A DNA stretch of 64,000 nucleotides from Campylobacter sputorum subsp. sputorum (GCF_008245005.1 NZ_CP043427.1:1240001-1304000), one strand, 5' to 3'. Shown: positions 42,402 to 52,827, counted from the first letter of the stretch. Translations and numbers: made by a program. Notes: a model not told the origin generated them from the letters alone.

Positions 42402-43499
42402 TTGGACAGTTATGAATATATGGAACTTCTAAAAAATTTAAAAAACAAAATAGAAAATATAATATCTATAATAAATCCCACTAAGGCACAAGAGCGTATA
42501 GATGAGATAGAAGAATTGCAAAAAGATCCATCACTTTGGAGCGATGCAAAAAAAGCCGGTGCTTTAAATAAAGAAAAAACAAAACTAAGCAATATTTTAT
42601 CTAGTTATGAAAAAGCAAAAAATGGCCTATATGACGCTAAGGATATTTTTGAATTGGCACAAGATGAAAACGATCACGAAACTATCAATTCTTTATTTGA
42701 AGAATCTTCAAATTTGGAAAATTTAATAACAAATTTTGAAATTCAAATGATGTTAAGTAGCGAAGATGATGGTAAAAACGCGATAGTTAGCATTCATCCA
42801 GGAGCTGGTGGAACAGAAAGCAATGACTGGGCAAGTATGCTTTATAGAATGTATTTGAGATTTTCTGAAAGAATGGGATATAAAGTCGAAACACTAGATT
42901 TTCAAGAAGGTGAAGAAGCTGGCCTTAAAGATGTAAGCTTTATTGTGCGCGGCGAAAACGCTTATGGATACCTAAAAGCAGAAAACGGCATACATAGACT
43001 TGTTCGCACAAGTCCTTTTGATAGTGCAGGACGAAGACACACAAGTTTTAGTTCTGTGATGGTAAGCCCAGAGTTAGATGATGATATACAAATTGATATA
43101 GAAGAAAAAGATATAAGATTTGATTATTATAGAGCAAGCGGTGCTGGAGGGCAGCATGTAAATAAAACAGAAAGTGCGGTTAGAATTACACACATTCCAA
43201 CAGGAATAGTAGTTCAATGTCAAAACGATAGAAGTCAGCACAAAAATAAAGCAACGGCACTAAAAGTATTGCAATCTAGACTTTACGAATTAGAGCTGGA
43301 AAAACAAAATACTGAAAATTCATCCCAAAAAAGCGATATAGGTTGGGGGCACCAAATACGCTCTTATGTGTTATTTCCTTATCAACAAGTAAAAGATGTC
43401 AGATCTAATATAGCATATTCGCAAACCGATGCTATATTAGATGGAGATATAAAAAAAGTTATCGAAGATGTGCTTATAGCACAAAAAAGCAATAAATAA
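42402..43499 (+). CDS. prfB: peptide chain release factor 2
   Basis: Ends translation at UGA and UAA. The 365 residues include the stop-recognition SPF at 204-206 and the peptidyl-transferase GGQ at 249-251 ([14 protein letters not shown]). The gene is one uninterrupted frame: the UGA-programmed frameshift used by E. coli prfB is absent. The start is TTG at 42402 (MDSYEYMEL) just after alr; ATG at 42420 is an in-frame alternative. Confidence 0.96.
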   Translation: MDSYEYMELLKNLKNKIENIISIINPTKAQERIDEIEELQKDPSLWSDAKKAGALNKEKTKLSNILSSYEKAKNGLYDAKDIFELAQDENDHETINSLFEESSNLENLITNFEIQMMLSSEDDGKNAIVSIHPGAGGTESNDWASMLYRMYLRFSERMGYKVETLDFQEGEEAGLKDVSFIVRGENAYGYLKAENGIHRLVRTSPFDSAGRRHTSFSSVMVSPELDDDIQIDIEEKDIRFDYYRASGAGGQHVNKTESAVRITHIPTGIVVQCQNDRSQHKNKATALKVLQSRLYELELEKQNTENSSQKSDIGWGHQIRSYVLFPYQQVKDVRSNIAYSQTDAILDGDIKKVIEDVLIAQKSNK

Positions 43500-43510
43500 A
43501 GGAGAAAAAT

Positions 43511-43834
43511 ATGAATTACGAAGCAGTTTTAGTTCAACTAGGTTACACGCAAAATGATGCGAGCATAGAAAAGATTAAAAGAATACTATCAAAATGCGAT
43601 TTAACAGATAAAGAACTACAACATATAGTAGAGTTAAATGACAAATTAAAAACTTATCTTAGTTATATAACAATGTCAAATTCATATGATTATTTTAAAA
43701 TAAAATATGAAAAATCACCACAAAATACAAAAGAAGATATCATTAATATGATAGAAAATTGGTCTGATAAATACAAAATAGCCATTCAAAAAGTAGAAAA
43801 TAAAGAAACATACTATATAACTCATAAAATTTAA
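43511..43834 (+). CDS. unknown small protein behind prfB
   Basis: 107 residues, soluble, mainly helical, with no motif I recognise. It opens MNYEAVLVQLGYTQNDASIEK and repeats helix-loop patterns with conserved-looking L/I spacing. AGGAG at 43501 precedes the ATG with a twelve-base gap from prfB, and a lipoprotein gene follows 12 bases later. No signal peptide or cysteine is present. Confidence 0.7.
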   Translation: MNYEAVLVQLGYTQNDASIEKIKRILSKCDLTDKELQHIVELNDKLKTYLSYITMSNSYDYFKIKYEKSPQNTKEDIINMIENWSDKYKIAIQKVENKETYYITHKI

Positions 43835-43846
43835 AAAGGAGAAAAA

Positions 43847-44491
43847 ATGAAAAAAAATATAATTTTTTCTATACTTTTATCATTTATTTTTATTGGTTGC
43901 GCATCAACTTCTAAAAACTTAAATGATAGAAATTATAAAAAAAACACAGCAGATAAATCCCCATTAACACAAAAACAGATAGAAGCCCAAACCTATAAGT
44001 TAGAAATTTTAAAAACCTCTTGCGATAATTCACAAAATCCACAAGTATGCGAACAAGCGGGCGATAGTGCAAATGCTTTAGGAAAATACGATATAGCTAT
44101 AAAATATTATGATATTTCTTGCAAACAAAACTTTTTTTCATCTTGCATTAAACTTGCAAATGTTTATGAAACAGCAACACAATCTAACATAAAAGATGAG
44201 ATAAAAGCTTTACAAATTTATGATCAAACATGCAAAAAGGGTGATAAATTTTCTTGCACAAAAGCAGGTGATTTCTTTTATAAAAAAGACGACATAAAAA
44301 CAGCACTTGAATATTTCAACTATGCTTGCGGTCTTTATGAGATAAAGTCATGTTTTTTGATGGCTGAAATATTTGAAAAAGGTAAAGGCGAAATTCCAAA
44401 AGACTTAGAAATAGCAAAAAATATATATACAACCATTTGTTTTAGAGGTGATAGTGATGGTTGTAAAAAAATGAAAAAATTAGATAAGTAA
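43847..44491 (+). CDS. cysteine-rich Sel1/Hcp-like lipoprotein
   Basis: 214 residues with a lipoprotein signal (lipobox IGC near residue 18). Sel1-type helical repeats follow, each with a C-x7-C pair (CKQNFFSSC, CKKGDKFSC, CGLYEIKSC, CFRGDSDGC) plus a first x8 pair; such disulfide-linked pairs mark the Hcp proteins of Helicobacter. It probably sits in the envelope and mediates protein contacts. An AAGGAG site precedes the ATG. Its 3' end carries the shared hairpin with dnaX. Confidence 0.82.
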   Translation: MKKNIIFSILLSFIFIGCASTSKNLNDRNYKKNTADKSPLTQKQIEAQTYKLEILKTSCDNSQNPQVCEQAGDSANALGKYDIAIKYYDISCKQNFFSSCIKLANVYETATQSNIKDEIKALQIYDQTCKKGDKFSCTKAGDFFYKKDDIKTALEYFNYACGLYEIKSCFLMAEIFEKGKGEIPKDLEIAKNIYTTICFRGDSDGCKKMKKLDK

Positions 44492-44505
44492 AACCTACTT
44501 ATCTA
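44481..44505. terminator. bidirectional terminator, lipoprotein gene and dnaX
   Basis: Perfect 10-bp stem (TAGATAAGTA at 44481-44490 with 44496-44505) around a five-base loop, covering the stop codon of the lipoprotein gene and lying just before the dnaX stop at 44508. Confidence 0.65.
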
Positions 44506-44507
44506 GC

Positions 44508-46064
44508 TTATGTGTTTTGTATTTGCGGATCTCCAAAAAGTCTGTTCATATAAGATATATTTTCATCTTCTTTGTTTTTGTTTAAATTTAGACTTTGATT
44601 ATCATCAATTTTTATATCAGAAGTCTTTAATTCATTTAAAGAATTTTGCGTTTGTATTTCTTCATTGGTTTCGTTTTTTAAATTTACATTTTCTATATTT
44701 TTGTCATTTTTTTGGATATTTTCTTCTTTTGTATAAGAATCTATTTTTATTTTGGTTTCTTTATCGAAAGTTTGTCTTAAAACTTTCATTATGACAGACG
44801 AACTTTTACGAAGAATATCTTGGTTTTCGCCACTGGCACTTGAGTTTAAAAACATTATATTGCTTTCAAATTTTACAAACTCTATGCATACATCAAAGCA
44901 TTTTCCAAGTTCATAACTTCTATCGTATAAATTTTTTAAAAATTCATCATAATGTGCTTTCTTAGGTTTATCAAAACTTACTGGCGTAGAAGTATCTAAA
45001 GTATTTAATTTATCTTTTTCTAAAGAGCTTATCATCTCATCTATACTCTTTAAATTTGTAGCTTCCATCATCATAAAAAACATCAAAAGCAAAACAAAAT
45101 TGTCATCTACATCCACACTAAGCATAGTTTTTGATTTTGATAGAATTTTAAAAAATCTTTCACAAAGCAACAAAGAATATCTGCTATCTTTATTTAAAAA
45201 TTTATCTTTTAGATTAACAATCATCTCATCTATTATATTTTGAGTTTCATATCCTTCAAGTTCTTTTGCAAGATTTATTAACTCGTTTTTGTCGTTTTTA
45301 AGTATAGTTTCAAAAATTTTTTCTATTTTATCTGGGTCTAAAAGTCCAAGCATAGAAGAAACAGATGCTTTTGTTAAATTTGAGTTTGTAAATATTATAG
45401 CTTGATCAAGTAAAGTCAGTGTATCTCTAAGAGAACCGCTTCCAGATCTTGCAAGTATTTGAAGAACGCCGTCTTCATATTTTATATTTTCACTACTTAA
45501 AATAAACTGCAGGTGTTTTACTATTTCGTTTTTATTTATAGGTCTAAATCTAAAATGCTGCGTTCGCGATATGATAGTAAGGGGCAATTTTAACGGATCT
45601 GTTGTAGCAAGTATAAATTTAACATACTCAGGTGGCTCTTCAAGAGTTTTTAAAAGAGCGTTAAAAGCTTCTTTTGTAAGCATATGAACTTCATCTATGA
45701 TAAAAATTTTAAATCTTGCTATAGCTGGTTTATATCTAGTTTGTTCTATAAGATCCCTTATATCATCTATTTTCCTATGGCTTGCAGCATCCATCTCTAT
45801 GATATCAATGTGGCGATTTTCATTTGCCATTTTACAATTATCACAAATTTCGCAAGGCATAGAGCTAGGCCCCTCAGAACAAACCATAGCTTTTGCAAAA
45901 ATTCTTGCAGTTGATGTTTTACCACTTCCTCTAAGTCCAGAAAAAAGATACGCATGACCCAATCTTTGTGTATCAAGAGCATTTTTTAAACTTTTTACTA
46001 CCTGTTCTTGTCCTATCAATCCATCAAAGTTACTGGGTCTATATTTAAGTGCTAATGCCAACAA
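44508..46064 (-). CDS. dnaX: DNA polymerase III subunit gamma/tau
   Basis: Clamp-loader ATPase of the replicase. The 518 residues have Walker A at 43-51 (GLRGSGKTS), zinc-binding cysteines (CSEGPSSMPCEICDNC near 63-78), DEVHML near 124 (Walker B), sensor and lid domains to about 360. A polar, low-complexity tail rich in N, E, K, D (about 425-500) follows. I see no evidence for a separate gamma product from frameshifting. Divergent from the YtkA-like gene. Confidence 0.95.
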   Translation of the reverse strand: MLALALKYRPSNFDGLIGQEQVVKSLKNALDTQRLGHAYLFSGLRGSGKTSTARIFAKAMVCSEGPSSMPCEICDNCKMANENRHIDIIEMDAASHRKIDDIRDLIEQTRYKPAIARFKIFIIDEVHMLTKEAFNALLKTLEEPPEYVKFILATTDPLKLPLTIISRTQHFRFRPINKNEIVKHLQFILSSENIKYEDGVLQILARSGSGSLRDTLTLLDQAIIFTNSNLTKASVSSMLGLLDPDKIEKIFETILKNDKNELINLAKELEGYETQNIIDEMIVNLKDKFLNKDSRYSLLLCERFFKILSKSKTMLSVDVDDNFVLLLMFFMMMEATNLKSIDEMISSLEKDKLNTLDTSTPVSFDKPKKAHYDEFLKNLYDRSYELGKCFDVCIEFVKFESNIMFLNSSASGENQDILRKSSSVIMKVLRQTFDKETKIKIDSYTKEENIQKNDKNIENVNLKNETNEEIQTQNSLNELKTSDIKIDDNQSLNLNKNKEDENISYMNRLFGDPQIQNT

Positions 46065-46150
46065 TTTTCCTCAAAATAAAATAAAATTATATTTTAACAC
46101 ACCATTCATAATAAATCTCTTTATATATCTATATAAATATAGTTTTATTT

Positions 46151-46159
46151 TGCTATAAT
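46151..46159 (+). promoter_or_regulatory. extended -10 promoter of the YtkA-like gene
   Basis: TGCTATAAT, an extended -10 element with consensus TATAAT at 46154-46159, 31 bases before the ATG. Confidence 0.6.
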
Positions 46160-46189
46160 AGTGGAAATTTATAGATGTGGGGATAAAAA

Positions 46190-46654
46190 ATGAATAAAAA
46201 AATAGTTATAATAATTATAACAATAGCTCTTATACTTGGAATTGTTTTATCAAATATATCTTTTGAAAAAAACCAAAATAATATAATTTCAAAAGATCAA
46301 ATATCTAAAAACTTAGAACCTTTAGAGTGTAATTTATCAGAACATCCTTGCAAAGCGACTTATAACTCAAAAGAAATTGAAATATCTCTTAGTCCTAGAC
46401 CAATACAAGTAATGACGCCGCTTGATTTATCAATTTCTGGACTTGATAGTGATATCAAAGATTTAAATGTGAGATTTAATGGTGTAAATATGGATATGGG
46501 AACAATTAAGGCAAATTTAAAAAGTGTTGGTTTAAAACATATGGCAACAGTCACGCTTAGTGCTTGTGTTATTAGTGTAATGAGATATGAACTTGCCGTG
46601 TATTCAGGAGACAAAGACCTAAACATCAAAGTATATTTTGATGTTTATCAATAA
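46190..46654 (+). CDS. membrane-anchored YtkA/FixH-like periplasmic protein
   Basis: 154 residues with one N-terminal membrane helix (about 4-24) and a periplasmic beta-rich domain. The part from PIQVMTPLDLSISGLDSDIKDL to NGVNMDMGTI resembles YtkA-like domains (a VxGvxMxMG-type strand), which occur in FixH and in copper or respiratory proteins. Two cysteines near 51 and 56 (CNLSEHPCK) could form a disulfide or bind metal. The role is unknown. It lies alone between divergent dnaX and convergent rho. Confidence 0.65.
   Translation: MNKKIVIIIITIALILGIVLSNISFEKNQNNIISKDQISKNLEPLECNLSEHPCKATYNSKEIEISLSPRPIQVMTPLDLSISGLDSDIKDLNVRFNGVNMDMGTIKANLKSVGLKHMATVTLSACVISVMRYELAVYSGDKDLNIKVYFDVYQ
46621..46646. 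terminator. hairpin at the end of the YtkA-like gene
   Basis: Perfect 10-bp stem (AAACATCAAA at 46621-46630 with 46637-46646) around a six-base loop, inside the last codons and facing rho, whose stop lies at 46658. It can end transcription in both directions. Confidence 0.55.
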
Positions 46655-46657
46655 TCT

Positions 46658-47956
46658 TTAATCATTCATTACAGCTAAAAGCTCTTCATTATTTTTAGTT
46701 TTAAGCATTTTAGAATATAAAAATTTAAGAGCTTCCACATCATCCATACTTGACATTGCGCTTCGTATAATCCAAATTCTTTGTAAATTATCTGGACCTT
46801 GTAAAAGTTCTTCTTTTCTAGTTCCGCTTTTTAAAATATCTATAGCCGGATAAATTCTTCTATCAGATATATTTCTATCAAGAACTATTTCACTATTTCC
46901 AGTTCCTTTAAACTCTTCAAATATAACTTCATCCATTCTTGAACCGGTATCTATGAGTGCTGTTGCCACGATAGTAAGACTACCGCCTTCTTCTATATTT
47001 CTAGCTGCACCAAAAAATCTTTTTGGCTTATGAAGTGCATTTGCATCCACGCCACCTGTTAAAACTTTACCACTTGAAGGAGTTACTGTGTTATACGCTC
47101 TTGCCAGTCTGGTTATAGAATCAAGAAGTATAATGACATCTTTTTTCATCTCAACCAAACGCTTTGCTTTTTCTATAACAAGCTCCGCAACTCTTACATG
47201 ATTTATCGCAGGCTGATCAAAAGTTGAACTATAAACCTCGCCTTTTACACATCTTTGCATATCTGTAACTTCTTCTGGTCTTTCATCAACCAAAAGAACC
47301 ATTAAATGAACCTCTGGATGGTTTATAGCAATACCATGGGCTAATTCTTTCATTAATTCTGTTTTACCACTTCTTGGAGGTGCTACTATCAATCCGCGTT
47401 GTCCTTTTCCAATAGGAGTAAAAAGATCTAAAACCCTTCCTGTTAATTTTGAAGATTCATACTCTAAAACTATTTTTTTAGTAGGAAAAAGCGGTGTTAG
47501 ATTATCAAAAAGGGGTCTATCTTTAGCTTCTTGCAAAGGCATATAATTAACTGCTTCTATTTTTAATAAAGCATAATATTTCTCTTGATCTTTTGGCTCT
47601 CTAACTTGACCTGTAACTATATCCCCAACCCTAAGAGCAAATTTGCGAATTTGAGACTGACTAACATAAGCATCATTGGCAGTATCGCTAAAATTTGCAT
47701 CCATTGCCCTTAAAAATCCATAACCATCATTTGTAATCTCAAGAATTCCGGTAAATAGTATAAAGCCACCCTGTTTGGTTTGGGCTTTTAGTATTTCAAA
47801 GCATAGTTCTTGTCTTCTAAATTCTCGCGGATTTTCAACTCCAATCTCTTCAGCTATATCAACCAAACTTTTAATATCTAAAAGTCTTAAATCCTCTATC
47901 TTGTAGCCATCAACAGGAATGTGTGTCCTTTGATGCTGTTTTTTGCCATTTTCCAT
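46658..47956 (-). CDS. rho: transcription termination factor Rho
   Basis: Hexameric RNA helicase that ends untranslated transcripts. 432 residues: an N-terminal Rho domain, the OSB-type RNA-binding fold near residue 65-135 ([11 protein letters not shown]), and the ATPase with Walker A ([11 protein letters not shown] near 192) and Walker B ([15 protein letters not shown] near 273). Q-loop and R-loop segments ([30 protein letters not shown]) are visible. All are normal for Rho. It is transcribed alone. Confidence 0.97.
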   Translation of the reverse strand: MENGKKQHQRTHIPVDGYKIEDLRLLDIKSLVDIAEEIGVENPREFRRQELCFEILKAQTKQGGFILFTGILEITNDGYGFLRAMDANFSDTANDAYVSQSQIRKFALRVGDIVTGQVREPKDQEKYYALLKIEAVNYMPLQEAKDRPLFDNLTPLFPTKKIVLEYESSKLTGRVLDLFTPIGKGQRGLIVAPPRSGKTELMKELAHGIAINHPEVHLMVLLVDERPEEVTDMQRCVKGEVYSSTFDQPAINHVRVAELVIEKAKRLVEMKKDVIILLDSITRLARAYNTVTPSSGKVLTGGVDANALHKPKRFFGAARNIEEGGSLTIVATALIDTGSRMDEVIFEEFKGTGNSEIVLDRNISDRRIYPAIDILKSGTRKEELLQGPDNLQRIWIIRSAMSSMDDVEALKFLYSKMLKTKNNEELLAVMND

Positions 47957-48044
47957 CGTTCCTCTTTAAATTTTGCGTAGAATCACAAAAAAGAATAAAA
48001 GTAGTTTTTTAAAACTATTATTCTAGTTAAATTTTTAAAAATTG

Positions 48045-48434
48045 TCAAGAAATACCAGTGTAAAATAAAATTGTAGTGCAACAACTTATTATCAATCTAG
48101 ATTTTTTACTAATTTTTGGATTTACAATAAATATATCTTTATAAATACCTAAATTTTTACCATTTAAAACTTTGTCTATAATGGAAATATTCATATAAAT
48201 ATCTAAAAAATAAACTATAAATAGGCTTATCATAATAAAATTATTTACATTTAGTGCAAATATAATAAAACAAAGTAATATAAAATTTCCTTTTGACATT
48301 AAAAATAAAATGGGAAATTTTGTATAATTTTTTATATATTCTTGAATAATATCTAAAAAATTTTCACTTTTAACTAAATAAATATCAATAATCTCAAATA
48401 GGAAAAATATAAAAGAAAGATAAAATATATTCAT
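48045..48434 (-). CDS. unknown small membrane protein
   Basis: 129 residues with about three to four hydrophobic helices (near 3-20, 45-60, 62-85 and 110-128) and no motif I recognise. An open frame continues upstream through the initiator tRNA gene, so the ATG at 48434, just downstream of that tRNA, is the plausible start; no clear ribosome site precedes it. It may be read from the tRNA promoter. Whether it is expressed is uncertain. Confidence 0.45.
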   Translation of the reverse strand: MNIFYLSFIFFLFEIIDIYLVKSENFLDIIQEYIKNYTKFPILFLMSKGNFILLCFIIFALNVNNFIMISLFIVYFLDIYMNISIIDKVLNGKNLGIYKDIFIVNPKISKKSRLIISCCTTILFYTGIS

Positions 48435-48451
48435 ATTATAAATATTAAATT

Positions 48452-48526
<75 letters not shown>

Positions 48527-48554
48527 ATAAAATCTAACTTTACTAGACTACTAG

Positions 48555-48629
48555 TGGATGGGGTAAGAGGATTCGAACCTCTGAATGACTGGACCAAAAC
48601 CAGTTGCCTTACCGCTTGGCTATACCCCA
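48555..48629 (-). tRNA. tRNA-Gln(UUG)
   Basis: 75 bases; anticodon loop TTTTGGT gives UUG; acceptor TGGGGTA/TACCCCA starts with U1-A72 as in other tRNA-Gln. The discriminator base reads as U73 before the encoded CCA, where E. coli has G73. In a pair with tRNA-fMet. Confidence 0.92.
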
Positions 48630-48695
48630 ATATCATAAAACGAAATGTAATTATATCTAATCATAATTTAAATGTCAAGTATTTTAAAAACAAAT

Positions 48696-49634
48696 TTAAT
48701 TTTCTTTAAAAGCACCTATTTTTAAAATTTTATTCATTCTGTTTTTTAAAAGTTCATCTTTTGGAAGATTATAAAGCTCATCTAATGTATTTAATACATA
48801 AGCCCCAATAGCTTTGGCGGCTCCATCTTTATCCCTATGAGCACCATTTATAGGCTCTTTTATAACATCATCTATCAAATTTAATTCCATTAAATCATCT
48901 GCTGTTATTTTCATTGCTTTAGTTGCTATTTCGTTTTTTAATGGATCATTCCAAAGAATAGCAGCACAACCCTCGGGCGAAATCACTGAAAACACTGAAT
49001 TGGTAAGCATGGCAAGTCTATCTACAACACCTATTGCTAAAGCACCGCCGCTTCCTCCCTCGCCAATAACTATAGCTATCGTTGGTGTAGCGATATCGCT
49101 TAGAGCAAACAAATTTCTAGCTATAGCCTCACTTTGTCCTCTCTCTTCAGCTCCAATCCCAGGATATGCACCAGGAGTGTCTATTAAAAATACAACAGGC
49201 AAAGAGAACTTTTCAGCCATTTTAGCAAATCTTAAAGCTTTTCTATAACCCTCAGGATGAGGCATCCCAAAATTTCTTTTTAGTTTATTCTTAGTCCCTC
49301 TTCCTTTTTGTTCGCCTATTACCATAACTTTTTGCTCTGCAATATATCCAACATAGCAAACAATTGCTGGGTCATCTCTATAAGCTCTATCTCCATGGAG
49401 TTCATATGAATCTGTTAGTAAAGCTCTTATATAATCTAATGCATAAGGTCTATCGGGATGCCTAGCAAGGCTTAAACGTTGAAATTCGTTTAAATTTTTA
49501 TATGTTTTTGAAATTTCTTTTTCTAAATTTTTACCTAAAATTTCAACAGCGTGAGTGTCACCTTTTATCTTAGCTGCGGCTATACTCTCATCAAGTTGTT
49601 TGATATTTTTTTCAAAATCTAGATAATTAGCCAA
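48696..49634 (-). CDS. accA: acetyl-CoA carboxylase carboxyltransferase subunit alpha
   Basis: Transfers the carboxyl group from biotin to acetyl-CoA, giving malonyl-CoA; forms the transferase with AccD (not in the window). The 312 residues have the crotonase-like core: [25 protein letters not shown] near residue 119, [21 protein letters not shown] near 152 and [16 protein letters not shown] near 190. It follows fabF by three bases in the fab cluster. Confidence 0.96.
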   Translation of the reverse strand: MANYLDFEKNIKQLDESIAAAKIKGDTHAVEILGKNLEKEISKTYKNLNEFQRLSLARHPDRPYALDYIRALLTDSYELHGDRAYRDDPAIVCYVGYIAEQKVMVIGEQKGRGTKNKLKRNFGMPHPEGYRKALRFAKMAEKFSLPVVFLIDTPGAYPGIGAEERGQSEAIARNLFALSDIATPTIAIVIGEGGSGGALAIGVVDRLAMLTNSVFSVISPEGCAAILWNDPLKNEIATKAMKITADDLMELNLIDDVIKEPINGAHRDKDGAAKAIGAYVLNTLDELYNLPKDELLKNRMNKILKIGAFKEN

Positions 49635-49636
49635 TT

Positions 49637-50848
49637 TTAATCCAATCTTTTAAAAATCAAAGAGCCATTAGTTCCACCAAAACCGAATGAATTGCTCATT
49701 ACTGCTTTTAATTCGGCTTTTCTTGCTTTATTTGGAACATAGTCTAAATCACATTCTTCATCAGGTGTTGTATAATTTATAGTGGGAGGAATAGTGCCTT
49801 CTTGCATAGCCATTAAACAAATTACGGCTTCAATTGCTCCAGCAGCACCTAAACAATGTCCAGTTTGACCTTTTGTTGAACTAACAGGAGGAACTTTTGA
49901 ACCAAAAATTTGCTTTAATGCAGCCGTTTCATTTTTATCATTTATAGATGTTGAGGTGCCATGTGCATTAATATAATCTATATTGATATTTCCTGCCATA
50001 TTTAATGCTTTTTTCATAGCTCTAGTAGGTCCATCTACTACCGGAGAGGTTATATGATGAGCATCTCCGCTTTCACCAAATCCTACTAACTCTGCATAAA
50101 TCTTAGCTCCTCTAGCAATGGCATCTTCATAGCTTTCTAATACCAAAGCAGCAGCACCCTCTCCCATAACAAAACCATCTCTGTCTTTATCAAATGGTCT
50201 TGAAGCAGTTTGTGGGCTATCGTTTCTAGTTGAAAGTGCTTTCATAGCTGCAAATCCACCTATGCCAACAGGGCATATAGCAGATTCAGCTCCAATAACA
50301 AGCATTTTATCAGCACAACCTAACATTATAGATTTTGCAGCTTCGCTGATAGCATGAGTGCCAGCAGCACAAGCGGTAACACATGATAAATTTGGACCTT
50401 TTAAAGAATGATTTATAGAAATAACTCCACCTAGCATATTTACTAGTGCCGATGGTATAAAAAATGCAGATATTCTTCTTGGTCCTTTTTCTAAACATGT
50501 ATTTGAGTTTTTCTCAATATTTGGAAGCCCTCCTATACCAGCAGCGGAACAAACACCAAAATTTTCACCATCATAGCTTTCAAATTTAGCATCATTCATA
50601 GCATCTTTTGCTGCTTTGATGCCAAGTTGAATAAATCTATCTAATTTTTTAACTTCTTTTGGATCTACTACGCTTAAAGGATCAAAATTTTTAATCTCTG
50701 CTGCAATTTGAACAGGAAAATCTGTAACATCAAATTGAGTAATTCTATCAACACCGCTTTTGCCTTCACATATAGCTTTAAACGCACTATCTTTATCAAG
50801 TCCTAATGCATTTATCATCCCGATGCCTGTTATAACAACTCTTTTCAA
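49637..50848 (-). CDS. fabF: 3-oxoacyl-ACP synthase II
   Basis: Elongates acyl-ACP with malonyl-ACP. The 403 residues carry the Cys-His-His triad: the cysteine in [11 protein letters not shown] near residue 163, histidines in [14 protein letters not shown] near 302 and [14 protein letters not shown] near 333; [12 protein letters not shown] closes the thiolase fold. It sits between acpP and accA, all on one strand with small gaps. Confidence 0.96.
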   Translation of the reverse strand: MKRVVITGIGMINALGLDKDSAFKAICEGKSGVDRITQFDVTDFPVQIAAEIKNFDPLSVVDPKEVKKLDRFIQLGIKAAKDAMNDAKFESYDGENFGVCSAAGIGGLPNIEKNSNTCLEKGPRRISAFFIPSALVNMLGGVISINHSLKGPNLSCVTACAAGTHAISEAAKSIMLGCADKMLVIGAESAICPVGIGGFAAMKALSTRNDSPQTASRPFDKDRDGFVMGEGAAALVLESYEDAIARGAKIYAELVGFGESGDAHHITSPVVDGPTRAMKKALNMAGNINIDYINAHGTSTSINDKNETAALKQIFGSKVPPVSSTKGQTGHCLGAAGAIEAVICLMAMQEGTIPPTINYTTPDEECDLDYVPNKARKAELKAVMSNSFGFGGTNGSLIFKRLD

Positions 50849-50871
50849 TGTATATCCTTAAAAAATTATAA

Positions 50872-51105
50872 CTATTTATTTAGATTTTCTATATATGTTA
50901 CAACATCTTGAATGCTAAGTAATTTTTCAGCATCACTATCAGGGATAGAAACATCAAATTTCTCCTCTAAAGCCATTACCAATTCAACAACATCTAGAGA
51001 ATCAGCGCCTAAATCTTCTATTATTTTAGACTCAAGCTTTACGCTTTCAGGACTAACGCTAAGTTGCTCTACAACCACATCTCTTACATCTTCAAATACT
51101 GCCAT
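50872..51105 (-). CDS. acpP: acyl carrier protein
   Basis: 77 residues, four-helix carrier. S36 in [12 protein letters not shown] takes the phosphopantetheine arm. Acidic throughout, as usual. AAGGAGC on the minus strand is a good ribosome site. Placed between fabG and fabF in the fatty acid cluster. Confidence 0.97.
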   Translation of the reverse strand: MAVFEDVRDVVVEQLSVSPESVKLESKIIEDLGADSLDVVELVMALEEKFDVSIPDSDAEKLLSIQDVVTYIENLNK

Positions 51106-51159
51106 TTACAGCTCCTTATAAAAATTAAAATATAATTATAAAATATTTTAGCTTAAAAA

Positions 51160-51903
51160 CTACATATAAAGCCCGCCATTTATTTTTAAAACATCTCCTG
51201 TTATATATGATGAATAATCGCTTAACAAAAATGCAACGCCGTTTGCAACATCGGTTGTGCTTCCAAATCTTTTTAAAGCAACTGCATCTGTATATGATTT
51301 TTTGATATCATCGCTAAGTTTATTTGTCATATCAGTTTCTATAAAACCAGGCGTAATACAATTAAAACGAACATTTCTACTCGCACCTTCTTTGGCAAAA
51401 CTTTTTGACATTGCTATCATACCGCCTTTACTTGCAGAATAATTAACCTGACCAGCATTTCCCATCTCACCAACAATAGAAGCGATATTTACAACAGCAC
51501 CAAAGCGTTTTTTACTCATTACTTTTAATGCTTCTCTTGAACCAATAAATGCAGAGGTTAAATTTGCATCTATCACACTTGTAAAATCCTCCAACTTCAT
51601 ACGAAGTGCTAGTTTATCATTTGTAATACCGGCATTATTTACAAGATAACTTAGTTCGCCATCACTTTGTATAATAACATTTATAGCATTTATAAACTCT
51701 TCTTCATTTGATGCATCAAATTTTATTACAGCTGCCTCGCCACCATTTGAGCGAATTTCTTCTGCTAAAGCATCTGCGATATCCGGATTTGAGCGATAAT
51801 TTATCCATACTTTTAAATTAAAACTTGCTAAAACTCTGCATATCTGCGCGCCTATACCTTTGCTACCACCTGTTACTAAAACATTTTTTCCACTAAATTT
51901 CAT
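51160..51903 (-). CDS. fabG: 3-oxoacyl-ACP reductase
   Basis: NADPH-dependent ketoreductase of fatty acid elongation. The 247 residues show the SDR pattern: TGGSKGIG at 11-18, NNAGI near 90, catalytic S in NIASIVGEMGNAGQVNYSASKGG near 140 with YxxxK (YSASK), and PGFIETDMT near 185. First of the run fabG–acpP–fabF–accA. Confidence 0.95.
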   Translation of the reverse strand: MKFSGKNVLVTGGSKGIGAQICRVLASFNLKVWINYRSNPDIADALAEEIRSNGGEAAVIKFDASNEEEFINAINVIIQSDGELSYLVNNAGITNDKLALRMKLEDFTSVIDANLTSAFIGSREALKVMSKKRFGAVVNIASIVGEMGNAGQVNYSASKGGMIAMSKSFAKEGASRNVRFNCITPGFIETDMTNKLSDDIKKSYTDAVALKRFGSTTDVANGVAFLLSDYSSYITGDVLKINGGLYM

Positions 51904-51955
51904 TTTATTCCTTAATTTTAATATTTTTTAATATTACAAGAAAATTTTAAATTTA

Positions 51956-52825
51956 TTATAAAATTTCATTTTCTAAAACGCCAATACCTTGTATTTCACA
52001 TCTTATTTTATCGCCACTTTTTAAAAACTTAGGCGGATTAAATCCCATACCAACACCACTTGGAGTGCCCATAGATACAACACTTCCTGCTTTTAATTTC
52101 ATACCTTGACTAAGCTCAGATATGACAAAACTTTCATTAAATATCATATATTTTGTATTTGAGCTCTGCCTAAGCTCATCATTTACAAAGCATTTTATAT
52201 CTAAATTTGAACTATCTATCTCATCAGCACTAATTATCATTGGACCCATTGGGCAAGAGAAATCAAGACTTTTACCAAAATAAAACTGCTTATGGCGATT
52301 TTGCAAATCTCTAGCACTAATGTCATTTATGATTGTATAGCCAAAGATGTAATCTTTTGCATTTTTTATATCAACATTTTTTGCATCTTTTGATATGATA
52401 ACTCCGAGTTCTACTTCATAATCAAGCTGAGAAGTAATATCACTATGAGAGCATATAACATCGCCACTTCCAATGGCTTCATTTACTCTTTTTGAAAAAT
52501 ACACAGCGTATTCGCGTTTGCCATCAAAGTTTAAATTTTTAAATTTATAACTTTCTCTTGCATGATCCATATAGTTTATACCAAGACATATCACATCTTG
52601 ACGCGGATTAATGGGTGCTAAAAGCTTTATTTTATTTATATTTATTCCGCCACTTTTAGTTGATAAATCTTTTAAATTTTGCATATCTTTTGAAGAGTGA
52701 TTTACTATAAAATCATGCATATCACTAAAATTTACATTTGCTTCTTTAAATTTAAAAACAGATCCATCTTTTCCCAAAACCCCAAGAAAAATAGTTTCAT
52801 TTTCTTTAAAAGTTATAAATTTCAC
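51956..52825 (-). CDS. fumarylacetoacetate hydrolase family protein
   Basis: 289 residues with an FAH-type C-terminal domain: ICLGINYMDHARES near residue 82, LDYEVELGVIISKDA near 135 (metal-binding glutamates), YTIINDISARDLQNR near 170 and GSVVSMGTPSGVGMGF near 250. Bacterial members include oxaloacetate tautomerases/decarboxylases, acylpyruvases and hydratases; the reaction cannot be read here. It ends three bases after the start of nothing recognisable, two bases from the MidA-like gene upstream in the same transcript. Confidence 0.85.
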   Translation of the reverse strand: MKFITFKENETIFLGVLGKDGSVFKFKEANVNFSDMHDFIVNHSSKDMQNLKDLSTKSGGININKIKLLAPINPRQDVICLGINYMDHARESYKFKNLNFDGKREYAVYFSKRVNEAIGSGDVICSHSDITSQLDYEVELGVIISKDAKNVDIKNAKDYIFGYTIINDISARDLQNRHKQFYFGKSLDFSCPMGPMIISADEIDSSNLDIKCFVNDELRQSSNTKYMIFNESFVISELSQGMKLKAGSVVSMGTPSGVGMGFNPPKFLKSGDKIRCEIQGIGVLENEIL

Positions 52826-52827
52826 AC

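Noticed and set aside
42402-42480. Programmed UGA frameshift in prfB
   Set aside because: The gene is one open frame from start to stop, with no internal UGA.
44508-46064. Programmed frameshift in dnaX giving a gamma form
   Set aside because: I found no convincing A AAA AAG-type site with downstream hairpin while reading; not claimed.
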